Below, one piece after another: positions 11,046 to 20,562 of a DNA stretch of 64,000 bases. How positions within the stretch are numbered: position 1 is the first letter of the stretch; every line of letters starts with the position of its first letter. This DNA comes from Bathynomus jamesi (taxonomy: Eukaryota; Arthropoda; Malacostraca; Isopoda; Cirolanidae): contig JAJOZX010001728.1 in the NCBI GenBank assembly GCA_023014485.1, positions 230,001 to 294,000 on the forward strand, in the 5' to 3' direction. Made by a program: the position numbers and the translations under genes. The notes under the pieces were generated by a model. The model saw only the letters and a list, made by a program, of their open reading frames with translations, was not told the DNA's origin and searched no databases.

Positions 11046-11094
11046 TCATGAAACGGACATGTTATGTGCCTTGAAAAGTGGACGCTCAATTTTG

Positions 11095-11277
11095 CCAGTT
11101 GAAATATGATAATAAAAACCCACTCTAATAGACAGAGTTTATTTCCACAACAGTTTCGATGCCCACTGGCAATCCTCTTCGTTTTTCTGTAGCCACCCGA
11201 AGAGGATGCCATTGGGCATCGAAACTGTTGTGGAAATAAACTGTGTCTATTAGAGTGGGTTTTTATTATCATATTTT
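11095..11277. repeat. Palindrome of a Penelope-like end
   Basis: Arms of about 80 bp (ATATGATAATAAAAACCCAC...) face each other across about 16 bp. The plus strand at 11197-11225 has CCGAAGA-G-GATGCC-ATTG-GGCATC-GAAAC, a hairpin bracketed by hammerhead-like core words (see findings). Confidence 0.7.
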
Positions 11278-11759
11278 GACCTTCACGTAGAAAAGTGAAG
11301 TTTTTTGCATTTGCCAGTTGAAGTTTAAGTTTTGGTTTTTTGGCAAAAAATACAATAGTTACCTCTTACTCTTTTGATGCATTCAATCCCACGCGAATGC
11401 AACGAGTCTTTTGCTTATAGTGAGGTTCTGGATATAGTAAGCTAGGTGTAGCTGTAACCCCTAGATCTTGTCCCAAAGCTGGATCCTCTCTGTTTTGCAG
11501 ATAGCTGGTGAGGGAAGCTATATTTTGGGACCTCTTTGAGAGTGACCCGTTGCCCACGTCGGGCTAACATTATGAAAAAGAGAAACTATAGTATTTGTCA
11601 TTTACCATTACTTATTCGAACTATAGTGGATTTAATTTTCCCAGAAGAGTTCCTTGTTCCATGCATGGTCTGTGTGTAACAAAAGATCTCAGAGAGCCAT
11701 TCTGAGTTCAATCCCATATATGATAGAATAACAGTTGATTTTTCCTAAACATATCTATA
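11278..11759. repeat. Partial second copy of the 10813 foldback and unassigned DNA
   Basis: 11552-11720 repeats CCCACGTCGGGCTAACAT...CATTCTGAGTTCAATCCC from 10876-11045 with substitutions. Between 11350 and 11550 a 63-residue minus-strand frame is open but matches nothing I recognise. Confidence 0.6.
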
Positions 11760-12149
11760 ATAACTAGCTAAAGTGGGCCCTACGGGCCCATTTAGCTACG
11801 CCCGTGGTGCTGGGGCCTTTGGCCTCAGTAATTGGGGAGCCGCAGGCCCCCCCAGTTACCGGGGAGTCAATTATTCAGTCAATAAAACTATAGAAAAGAA
11901 TGCAGCCATAAAAATCTTAAGCTTCACAAATCTTGATACAATGTTTATTCTGTAATGGTTGCAGCACCAGTATGAAAGTGCATAAAAAGAACTCATTTGG
12001 TAAATTTTTGAACTTAGCCGCAGATTAAATTTCGGCTCAAAGCTGAACGCAAAAGCAAATATTTTTTACACTTTTTAAAATTATAATTAAAAGGAGAATT
12101 CATTACGCCTTTTTCTAATGCATTAAAATACAAATATCGCCCATATATA
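11760..12149. repeat. Hairpin-rich repeat unit
   Basis: Short GC hairpins (GGGCCCTACGGGCCC, GGCCTTTGGCC) precede the phrase CAATAAAACTATAGAAAAGAA, which is repeated twice in 12840-13165. The two stretches are probably pieces of one repeat family. The class is not assigned. Confidence 0.5.
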
Positions 12150-12724
12150 CAGGGTGTCCTAGAATTATCTGTACAATTTTTGGCTGTTATTAAAAGTCAA
12201 CCATGAAGTGTAGAAATTCCAGTGTTGTCCCATTTTACAGAGAAACTCATTAAGTTTTTTCTGATAACAAGTTTTGACAAGTTTTTTTCTTTTTTGTACG
12301 CGGGTGACAGACATTGATGATTTAAAAGCAAGAATCACAGCTGCTATTGAGCGAATTGATGTGGATATGCTGCAGCGTACATGGCAACATTTGGATTATC
12401 GATTGGATGTTTTGCGAATCACTGATGGTGCACATATCGAATGTTTGTAACAACGTTACTTTAATAAAAGAAACTTTTGAAAATACAGATTCTAAATAAT
12501 CTTGTTTAAGAATTTTACGTGTGTTATCAAGAATTTTATTAAAAGATGAAATTGTACAGATAATTTTCGGACACACTGGAATTTCTAAAAAACTTGTCAA
12601 AACTTGGTATCAGACAAAACTTAATGAGATTCTCTGTAAAATGGGACAAAACTGGAATTTCTACACTTCATGGTTGACTTTTAATAACAGCCAAACATTG
12701 TACAGATAATTCTCGGACACCCTG
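12150..12724 (+). mobile_element. Tc1/mariner-type MITE with about 140-bp TIRs
   Basis: Ends CAGGGTGTCC...TTATCTGTACAAT are inverted repeats (12150-12290 and 12585-12724) flanked by TA. The core retains the last 49 codons of a transposase. Confidence 0.85.
12304..12450 (+). pseudogene. Transposase C-terminal remnant
   Basis: The 48-residue frame reads VTDIDDLKARI...IERIDVDMLQRTW...LDYRLDVLRITDGAHIE and ends in TAA. This is the usual C-terminus of Tc1/mariner-superfamily transposases after the catalytic domain. All catalytic residues are missing. Confidence 0.8.
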
Positions 12725-12785
12725 TATATCGAGCGTGACAGACTGACAGACATTCCTGGGTGTTTATAGTATTAATAACAATAAA

Positions 12786-12787
12786 AG

Positions 12788-12833
<46 letters not shown>

Positions 12834-13165
12834 CCAGCCATAACTCCAAAATGGAAGCATTTACAAACATGAAACTTCACACACATATTGATTAGGTCCC
12901 CAGGTTGTGCACCTGGGTGTTAATAAATTAAATAATTAAAATTACTGGGCCCGAAGGTCCCAGCACCGCGATTAAACTACAGAAAAGAACGCACCGTGAA
13001 AATTTTGAGGTTCACATTGTGTCGAGATTTCTGAATCTTAAGATTTTCATGACTAATTATTTGGTGGTCAATAAAACTATAGAAAAGAACAGTCATGAAA
13101 ATCTTGAGCTTCACATAATTAAAACTACCGGAGCGACCCGGCGTTGCCGGGTGGGTGTTGAACGC
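12786..13165. repeat. (GT)n array followed by hairpin repeat unit
   Basis: (GT)n at 12790-12832 is followed by a unit with AATAAAACTATAGAAAAGAA twice (about 12971 and 13070) and an ACCCGGCGTTGCCGGGT hairpin near 13137. A GC-rich 3' hairpin is reminiscent of Helitron ends, but no CTRR terminus was pinned down. Confidence 0.5.
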
Positions 13166-13178
13166 TAATATATATATA

Positions 13179-13931
13179 CAGGGTGGGCCGTAAGTTTCCA
13201 TACATAGGAAAAATTAAACGTTTGTTTTTATGTTTCAGATACCCTAAGAATATGCGTTTGACGTAAGATCTTGTTTACTGATGAAGCAAATTTTTACGTC
13301 AATGGAGAGGTTAATCGGCAAAACATACGTTATTGGAGTAATGCTAACCCTAACTGGCTGAGTCCGACGAAGATGCAAGGTGCCGGTAAAGTGATGGTGT
13401 GGGCCGGGATATGGGGTGACAGAATTATTGGACCAATTTTTGTCAGTGGAAATCTTAATGCCGAAAGGTACCTTAACATGTTGCAAGAAGAGATTTTCCC
13501 ATCCTGCTAAACGAGGAAGGTAACTTCCCAGTTTACTTCCAGCAAGATGGAGCTCCACCTCATTATGGTCTTCACGTGCGTCGGTATTTGGATCAGCAGT
13601 TTCCGGATGCTTGGATTGGTCGGCGTGGTCCTGTGGAGTGGCCTCCCAGATCCCCAGATCTCACCCCCCTTGATTTCTATCTTTGGGGGCACTTGAAGGC
13701 CATGGTGTATCAGGAAAAGATACGAGACATAAATCATCTAAAGGAACGTATCACCAACGCCATTACAAGCATAACGTCAACTGTGCTAATGCGTGTTCAT
13801 CAACAGTGGGGAACACGTATTGAAATGTGTTTTCAAAACAATGGCAACCATGTAGAGCATATTATAAAAATAAAATGGTTGTCCATAAAAAAAAAATTAT
13901 TTTTCCTATGTATGGAAACTTACGGCCCACC

Positions 13932-13934
<3 letters not shown>
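13179..13934 (+). mobile_element. DD41D Tc1/mariner-superfamily element, 5'-truncated internally
   Basis: TIRs CAGGGTGGGCCGTAAGTTTCCATACATAGGAAAAAT lie at both ends, flanked by TA. The transposase lacks its N-terminal DNA-binding domain. The spacing of the last two catalytic aspartates is 41 residues. Confidence 0.88.
13271..13872 (+). pseudogene. DD41D transposase catalytic domain
   Basis: Two frames (13271-13510 and 13576-13872) joined by a frameshift near 13505 give the DDE/D core. FTDEANF holds the first aspartate, QQDGAPPH the second and SPDLTPLDFYLW the third. Counting from the D of QQD to the D of PLDF gives 41 intervening residues, the signature of the rosa-type DD41D branch. The HTH domain is absent upstream, so the copy cannot be autonomous. 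It would catalyse cut-and-paste transposition at TA. Confidence 0.85.
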
Positions 13935-13970
<36 letters not shown>

Positions 13971-13975
13971 ATGTG

Positions 13976-14397
13976 CCCGGTTAGGTCAACTGAATGCCAG
14001 GTTAGGTTAATTGAATGCCCGGTTAGGTCAACTGAATGCCGATTAGGTTAATCAAATGCCCGGTTAGGTCAACTGAATACCCAATTAGATTAATTGAATA
14101 CCCGGGTAGGTTAATTGAATGCCCAGTTAGGTTAATTGTACGCCCTTGACGATTGGTTAGGTTAAGTCGTGATATATTCGTTAGCTTTAACGAAAATATC
14201 ACGACTTAACCTAACCAATCGTCAAGGGCGTACAATTAACCTAACCGGGCATTCAATTAACCTACCCGGGCATTCAATTAACCTACCCGGGCATTCAATT
14301 AATCTAATTGGGCATGTAGTTGACCTAACCTGGCATTTAATTAACCTAATCGGGCATTTAATTAACCTAGCCGGGCATTCAATTAACCTAACCGGGC
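13976..14397. repeat. Giant inverted repeat made of 21-22-bp tandem units
   Basis: Each arm holds about 7 copies of a GCCCGGTTAGGTTAATTGAAT unit. The arms meet at a unique palindromic core (CGCCCTTGACGATTGGTTAGG...GATATnTTCGTTAGC) centred near 14180. A (TA)n array precedes it at 13935-13967. The core recurs in the foldback at 53920-54140. Confidence 0.85.
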
Positions 14398-14404
14398 ATA
14401 TATA

Positions 14405-15765
14405 CTAGGGGCCCCACCTTTTTTCTTAGCTAAATAATAGGCCATGGGGCTGAAATATCTTTTGGGCCGCAAGTTTGAACTTTCGGCGCTTCATATAACT
14501 GGATTTTTCCAGTTTGAACATCCCCTCCTTGTATAAAACCGCTTTTAAACACCCTTCTATAAAACCTATGGTTAACGCAGTTTCGAAAATGGCGCCTGAC
14601 AGTGATGTGCGTCGTAAACAGAGAGCTGTTATCGAGTTCTTAACCGACGAGAAGGAAACAGTTGGAAATATTCACAAACGTCTACAAAACGTTTACGGAG
14701 ATGCTGTTGTTGATCGAAGCACAGTTGGACGCTCGTCTAAACGTGTTAGATCATCGGAGAGAGGGAGAGCCAGCCTCGATGATGAGCCACGCAGCGGTCG
14801 CCCGGCATCGGCTGTCACATCTCACACTGTGCAACGTGCTAACAGCATCATTCGATAAAATCGGCGCGTCACATACAAGGAGCTATCATTGGAGCTAGGA
14901 ATTAGTGAAGGAAGTGTGAATACGATAATTCAGCAACTGGGATACTCAAAAGTGTGTTCACGGTTTGTTCCTCGCGAACTGACTTAAGATCACAAAGCCC
15001 AAAGAAAAGAAATTGTTTCTGAGTCGTTGGTTCGATACGAGACAGAAGGGGATGACTTCCTTTCACGAATTGTGACTGCGGATGAGACTTGAGTACATCA
15101 CTTTGAACCTGAAACAAAACGCCAATCCATGGAGTGGCATCACGCACACTCCCCACGCAAGAAAAAGTTCAAAATGGGTCCCTCTGCAGGAAGGGTTATG
15201 GCCACCACCTTCTGGGACATGAAAGGGGTGATTCTGGTGGATATTATGAAGAAAGGACAAACAATCAACTTAGAGGCATATATTGCTACTTTACAGAGAC
15301 TCCAAACGTATAAAGCGAGTTCGACCGGAGAGAAAACTGGAAGACGTCCTTCTTTTGCACGATAACGCAAGACCACACAACAGTTTGCAAACAAGAAAGG
15401 CCACCACAAAAATGCGCTTGACTGTGTTACCCCATCCTCCATACAGCCCGGATCTGGCACCTTCAGACTTCCATTTGTTTTGGCCAATGAAGGATGCTAT
15501 TCGTTGGAGAAAATTTCAGAGTGACGATGAGGTTGTTGAGGAGGTTAAGAGGTGTCTCGAGCGGAACCCAACGGACTTTTACCAGCAAGGAATAAAGGCC
15601 CTTGTTTCGAGGTGGAGGAAAGCCGTAGAAAAGGATGGGGATTATGTGGAAAAATAAAAACTTGTAAAAAAGGTATGTAACTACTCGTGTACAAAATTTC
15701 TGGAACTTACAAGGAAACTTGGAAAGAAAAAAAAAAGGTGGGGCGAAATATATTGAGTGGCCCTC
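14405..15765 (+). mobile_element. DD34D mariner, copy 1
   Basis: Ends CTAGGGGCCCCACCTTTTTTC and the complement GAAAAAAAAAAAGGTGGGGC...TGAGTGGCCCTCA match the ends of the inverse copy at 25065-26399. The left TIR has lost the ACTCAATATATTTTGCC segment present in copy 2. Confidence 0.9.
14568..15657 (+). pseudogene. Mariner transposase (DD34D), three stops and one frameshift
   Basis: The frame opens at MVNAVSKMAPDSDVRRK, the start shared with copy 2. An N-terminal HTH (VGNIHKRLQNVYGDAVV) and a GRP-type hinge (EPRSGRPASA) precede the catalytic part: first D in VTADET, second in LLHDNARPH, third in SPDLAPSDFHLF, with 34 residues between the last two. In-frame stops lie at 14856-14858, 14985-14987 and 15090-15092 (the last replaces Trp after DET). 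A frameshift sits near 15300. The enzyme would excise and insert the element at TA; this copy is dead. Confidence 0.93.
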
Positions 15766-15795
15766 ATATATATATATATATATATATATATCGTT

Positions 15796-16562
15796 CAGTC
15801 GAGCGCTGGTTTTGGCGGATAAGTGACTCTCCCTATAAAAAAATAGGTAATTAAATTTAAAAATATGTTTTAATGGTTTTAAAGAAATTTACTGTATTAC
15901 TGTTTAACATAGTGCCATATCCTGATAGAGTAAACTCACAGTAACCTCTGCTGCTGCTGCATCACTGTCTGCCGAAGTACGCTCACTGTGAAACTCTAAA
16001 CCTTTGATGTTATGACGTTGCTTAAAACGCTTAAGCCAACCCGAACTATACTCACAAGGTTCTTCTATGGCCATATTATTATGGAAAAACCTAGCCCACT
16101 AAGACGTTTGTTTAAGATGCGTCGCTGCTTAAACCACTCCCATGTAGCCTTGTCAACAAGAGGCAACTAAGAGACATGTAATGTTTTTTGAATATCTTTG
16201 CCAGGATGAGCATTACAACATTCACTATAGTACGTCATAAGCTGAAATTTCTGCTTTTTCAAGTCACAAACAGTAGGCTGTTCTATGCCAAAAGCATCTG
16301 CTACCAATATAGCACTTTCACCACACTCCACACGCCGCACCACTTCTAATTTCTGTTCAATCGTTAGCACAACACGTTTCCTTTTAGAAGGAAGTTCTTC
16401 ACCACTTGAACACCCACCTGAGGATGTTTTACGCTTCACAGAACTCATAATGCAAGCGGAGATACAAAACATCGCCACAAATAGCGCGCGTTTGCCACAT
16501 CGCCAAAACTGGCGGATATCTGGCGCTGGCGGTTGACTGACACGCGGATAATTGCCGCTCGA

Positions 16563-16565
<3 letters not shown>
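15796..16565 (-). mobile_element. Internally deleted pogo/Tigger element
   Basis: Both ends start CAGTCGAGCG and carry GGCGGATA-type subterminal blocks. The interior encodes the N-terminal part of a CENP-B-like transposase on the minus strand. It is adjacent to a TA array that separates it from mariner copy 1. Confidence 0.85.
15940..16448 (-). pseudogene. Tigger/pogo transposase N-terminal domains
   Basis: From MSSVKRKT the frame has a Psq/CENP-B-type HTH: RKRVVLTIEQKLEVVRR, then AILVADAFGIEQPTVCDLKK. A frameshift near 16170 is followed by an EYSSGWLKRFKQRHNIKG block, the second CENP-B-like HTH. These two domains bind the TIRs. The DDE nuclease domain is deleted, so the product could only bind DNA. 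Confidence 0.85.
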
Positions 16566-16610
<45 letters not shown>

Positions 16611-16813
16611 ATATTAATCTGTTCCATTTTATTAATTTTTTCTTTTATTTATTTATTAAAGTCAATATTTGTGGTTTCTGCAACATTTCATTCCCAAATC
16701 GTTGAAAAAGTTAACATTTGGAACAAAGAAAGTTCCCTCCAAAATTTTTCAGTTCAGATTTTTTTTCCTTTTTTTAAAGTTTTTAATACAGTAAAACAAT
16801 TTGTTCCCTCTGG

Positions 16814-16855
<42 letters not shown>

Positions 16856-16981
16856 TGTGTGTGTGTGGGTGGGTGGGTGTTTTTCAAAAAACAGCCAGAA
16901 TGACGATAAAATTATATATTATCTAAACCTTTTCCACAAAGTTTTAAACCTTTTCTTTCATGATTAATGGTCCTTTGTTCG

Positions 16982-17014
<33 letters not shown>

Positions 17015-17024
17015 TATATATATA
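16566..17024. repeat. (TA)n arrays and AT-rich spacer
   Basis: TA arrays at 16567-16606, 16818-16853 and 16981-17024 with about 200 bp of AT-rich filler. No gene is seen. Confidence 0.92.
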
Positions 17025-17025
17025 T

Positions 17026-17275
17026 GCGCCTCGGTGGTGGTGTGGTTAGCCTCGCTGACTACGAATCCATTGACTCCGGGATCGAGACCCGGTACGGCAA
17101 GCGGCGAGCAGCAAAACCCAGCTGTTCACCCTTCCACACAATAAAGAAATTGTTGGTCAATAAATGGGTACCCTGGGTAATCTAGTGGTTAAAACGCTGG
17201 GCTGCTGCTGGCGGGGCGTGGTTCGGATTCCATGTTAAACTGTAGGTCTAAGGTGGAGTGACAAGCTTGACATTC
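17026..17275 (+). repeat. SINE-2 copy, dimeric tRNA-like
   Basis: The first half has TGGTGTGGTTAGC (A-box-like) and GGGATCGAGACCCG (B-box-like). The second half has TAATCTAGTGGTTA and GTGGTTCGGATTCC. It matches 7072-7335 in reverse. Confidence 0.78.
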
Positions 17276-17408
17276 GTCTTAATGAACAATTCGGACGGGA
17301 GAAAAACTAAGGTTAACCAAGGTGTGTATGTAGATATGTATATATTTTTTTTTCAGTGTGGGTATATCCATAGGGTAAGCGGTAGCTATATATATATATA
17401 TATATATA
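17276..17408. other. Spacer with (TA)n
   Basis: No gene; a TA run at 17391-17408. Confidence 0.8.
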
Positions 17409-18935
17409 TGCAGAGGGCAGAAATAGAAATAGACATTTCTTGTAGAAATAGACAGAATTTCATTCTTCCTCGCCATTTTGCAGACATCTTAGAATCATCA
17501 GGAAGCGAAAAACACACGTGGTGTTCAAGGAAACAGAAACCAGAGGACGCTGGTGTTTTCCTAAAAAGGCCCGTGAAAAGTTAGCGTCTTACGAGCCTTT
17601 ATAAGGCAGAGTTCACTGAAATTCGCCCTCACTCCGCTCGTTACCGCCTCCTCGTGAATCTACTCTCACCACGCAGCGCCATCACGACCTCAGCCGGCCT
17701 CAGTCCCAAGTCACATTTCAACTATACAAGAACAAGAACGAAGCAACACTTGAGGCGATTCTACAATTCTAACCTGCAAAAAAGAACATCACTGCTGTAG
17801 GCGTTCCGTTGGCCTCTTACCACAAGTCGCTACCAGCTGTCAACATTCATCCTCTCGCCAGCAAGGCCAACCTGACTACAGAAACACCCTTCGAGGCCCA
17901 GGTCCATAAACCTCCTATTAGGGTACAAGTCACAAACCCATTTCGCTCCTCGCTCATCTTTCACCACAACTCGATCGGCGCCCGTTCAACAAGTATTCCA
18001 ACAGGCCTTCTACAGTCTCCAAGTTCACCTTCAGCCAAACGCAATACGGTGAACCTTCACCTAGGTTTACAGTCTCCAAGGTCAGCAAGGGCGAACGCAA
18101 TACGGTCAACCTTCAAGCAGCTCTTCACTCTCCAGAGTATTCATCATTTCGGTAAGCCTACCCTCGCCTTCGTGTTAAACAACGCAATACGGTCATCCTT
18201 CAAGCAGTTCTTCAATCTCCAGAGTATTCATCAATGCGGTAAGCTTCCGTTGCCTTCGTCTTAAGCAATTCACACAAAGCCTACACAGTGCAATCGTGCG
18301 TCGAGTTTAGGCTATATCCAAGTGTACGCAAGCAACCGAAAACTAACTCTCTCATTAATACCGCAGTAGGCCTATTCAAGTGTCGTACCAATATCGTAAT
18401 TTTGTATCACCCTGTTATTGTGATCATTCATATAATTTACTTATTGTGCATTTTATTGTTTATGTGCTCTTTTATGTATTTCATTCTTGACAGCCTAATC
18501 CATTTACTGTACCAACCGTACGGGCGTTATTTCCCTTATTTCTGTTCAATAGGTTTCGTTATTTATTTCTGTGTTCACTCGGCATGTCATTAACCTACCT
18601 AAATTAGTGTTTATCATCATTGTACTTAACAATTAGACTGTATAACCATTTCTTATTGCTAATATCCAGTCATCTTTAGCATAATATAAATGCAGTTATA
18701 TCATTGTTAATCATTATAAATACCTTTATTGAACTGTTAATCGCTGTGAACAAATAATTGATTTATTTTCCTAATTAAACACAAAACAACTAGGTGATTT
18801 CTCTCTCCTATTTAAATATTGTTTATTTGGGCAGTAGGCCCAAATTGGTGACCTTAATTTCATATCATTTTATTCAGTAATTATAGTAAGCCTACTTTCT
18901 TAGCCACATCAAATCGGTGATCCTTAGGCCACTAT
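17409..18935 (+). mobile_element. LTR-like unit b plus primer-binding-site-like leader
   Basis: It starts TGCAGAGGGC and ends GGCCCA at 18842. A TATA-like CCTTTATAAGG lies near 17597. TGGTGACCTTAATTTC follows three bases after the end. The interior holds two near-identical 60-70-bp tandem segments (AACGCAATACGGTCA..CCTTCAAGCAG..CTCCAGAGTATTCATCA) at about 18097-18160 and 18180-18240. It is paired with unit a at 7895; no coding region is present. Confidence 0.45.
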
Positions 18936-19429
18936 ATATATATATATATATATATAACTTTTCTTATCTTGAGTGTTATCATTTTTAAATTAAAATACTG
19001 CAAACACTCTTTTGTCTAAAGTTGTATAATATCTTGTTTACCTCATATTAATATCTAGGCGCAAATTTAAGATCTGAGGATCCATATTTAGAAAAATTTC
19101 CTTTATTACACTCTCGTCTTATACAAATTTATATTTTTATAAAGTTATCAACACATTTAATTACGAGTCACGTCCTTCATTCATTAAATATAACATCAAA
19201 TAATAATTAGTATTTACATTTATTACGTATAAATATACTACTGAAGGAGATCATAGTTTTTGAACTTACATTTAATTTTGTATTGTTCTCTCTTTTACAA
19301 TAAAAGACTGAGGATAGGCCATATTATTATTGTTATTATTATTATTATTATTATTATCGTGTTGTAATTTTTATCCTATTATGCTACATGTTTAGAAACA
19401 CATTAACTGTCACTGTATCATGTATATAT

Positions 19430-19440
<11 letters not shown>
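18936..19440. other. AT-rich DNA, (ATT)n
   Basis: TA array at 18934-18956 and (ATT)n at 19336-19358. No gene is seen. Confidence 0.8.
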
Positions 19441-19460
<20 letters not shown>

Positions 19461-19461
<1 letters not shown>

Positions 19462-19615
19462 GATGAATAAAACCACGAAGGAAAGGAAACACAAAATGGT
19501 GCTCAAGCGCTTTCGTCTAATGACGAAAGCGCTTGAGCACCATTTTGTGTTTCCTTTCCTTCGTGGTTTTATTCATCATAAATATTTTTCACGTGTTACT
19601 TTCGTGAAATAATTT
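19461..19615. repeat. Palindromic Penelope-like family X end
   Basis: GATGAATAAAACCACGAAGG...GGTGCTCAAGCGCTTTCGTC is followed after TAAT by its exact complement, giving arms of about 58 bp. The same sequence, not palindromic, forms the outer ends of the Penelope-like element at 54394-60987. Confidence 0.8.
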
Positions 19616-19617
19616 TC

Positions 19618-19669
<52 letters not shown>

Positions 19670-19674
<5 letters not shown>

Positions 19675-19800
19675 TGTATAATATATGGGATGAATTTCAT
19701 AATTAAACACGTGAAATGAATGAACGATGCAAATCCACAAGGAAAAAGAAAAATTATTCCAAAACCTTTCGTGTATTCAGAAGTACACCTCGTCAGGGTG
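19670..19800 (-). repeat. Penelope-like family Y end
   Basis: The segment from CACGTGAAATGAATGAACGATGC to CTCGTCAGGG matches 52737-52870. On the minus strand 19767-19796 gives CTGACGA-G-GTGTA-loop-TACAC-GAAA. Confidence 0.65.
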
Positions 19801-19817
19801 TATATATATATAAATTT

Positions 19818-20263
19818 TAGGGTGGATCGATTTTACATTTTTTTCGATTTCCATATTCTAATAGAGACAAAAACTTGCGCATGCATGAGAAAATAGCCTC
19901 TGCAAAATCTTAGCTTAATAGGTAATCATCTTCTGCCCCCGGCAGAGCGATGAAAATCATATTTTAGTAGTCAAAAACGTATTTTTCTTATAATTTTTAA
20001 AATATTTCAATATGCATCAAAATTATTCCTAATAACTATAAAGTCGATGAAAAAGACCTCATATGATCGTTTTTCCAAGCGCGTTGTCCTACGTTAATAT
20101 CTTTTGCCCCCGGCAACAACGTCAAATGTTGAAAAAATAGGTAATTTATATACATATTTTCAGATCGGCTCTTTGTCTTAAATAATGCATTTATATATTT
20201 CCCATAGCATTTATATCGTTGCTTAGGCATGAAAAACACACACGCAAAATTTTATGACTCTAG
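19818..20263 (+). repeat. Left TIR of element A
   Basis: It pairs with 22995-23440. It contains two copies of TCTTyTGCCCCCGGCA, near 19928 and 20100, which are mirrored in the right TIR and are candidate transposase-binding sites. Confidence 0.9.
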
Positions 20264-20562
20264 GCTAGGGTTTAAAGGTTATCTCTGGTGAGTGCTGCCA
20301 GCAGCAGCTGCCACTGACGCGCCAGTACGCACTGCGCAGTTCCCTCAGTTGCCTTTTGACAGCGTCGAAGGCAGGTGTGTATTTTGCAGCTGGCTCCTCG
20401 AGTCCTCAGTGTGTGTGTGTGTGTGTGTGTGTGGCTCCTCACTCAGAGTCCTCAGTGTGCTCAATCTCTCTGCTCATATCCTTGTTTGTTTTTCTCATAA
20501 CTCTGTTTTTTTTCGATTTTATTGCGTAACAGAACAATACATTATTCTTTAATCTTTACAGG

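Noticed and set aside
11366..11557. 63-residue minus-strand frame between foldback copies
   Set aside because: No match to any family I recognise and too short to support a gene.
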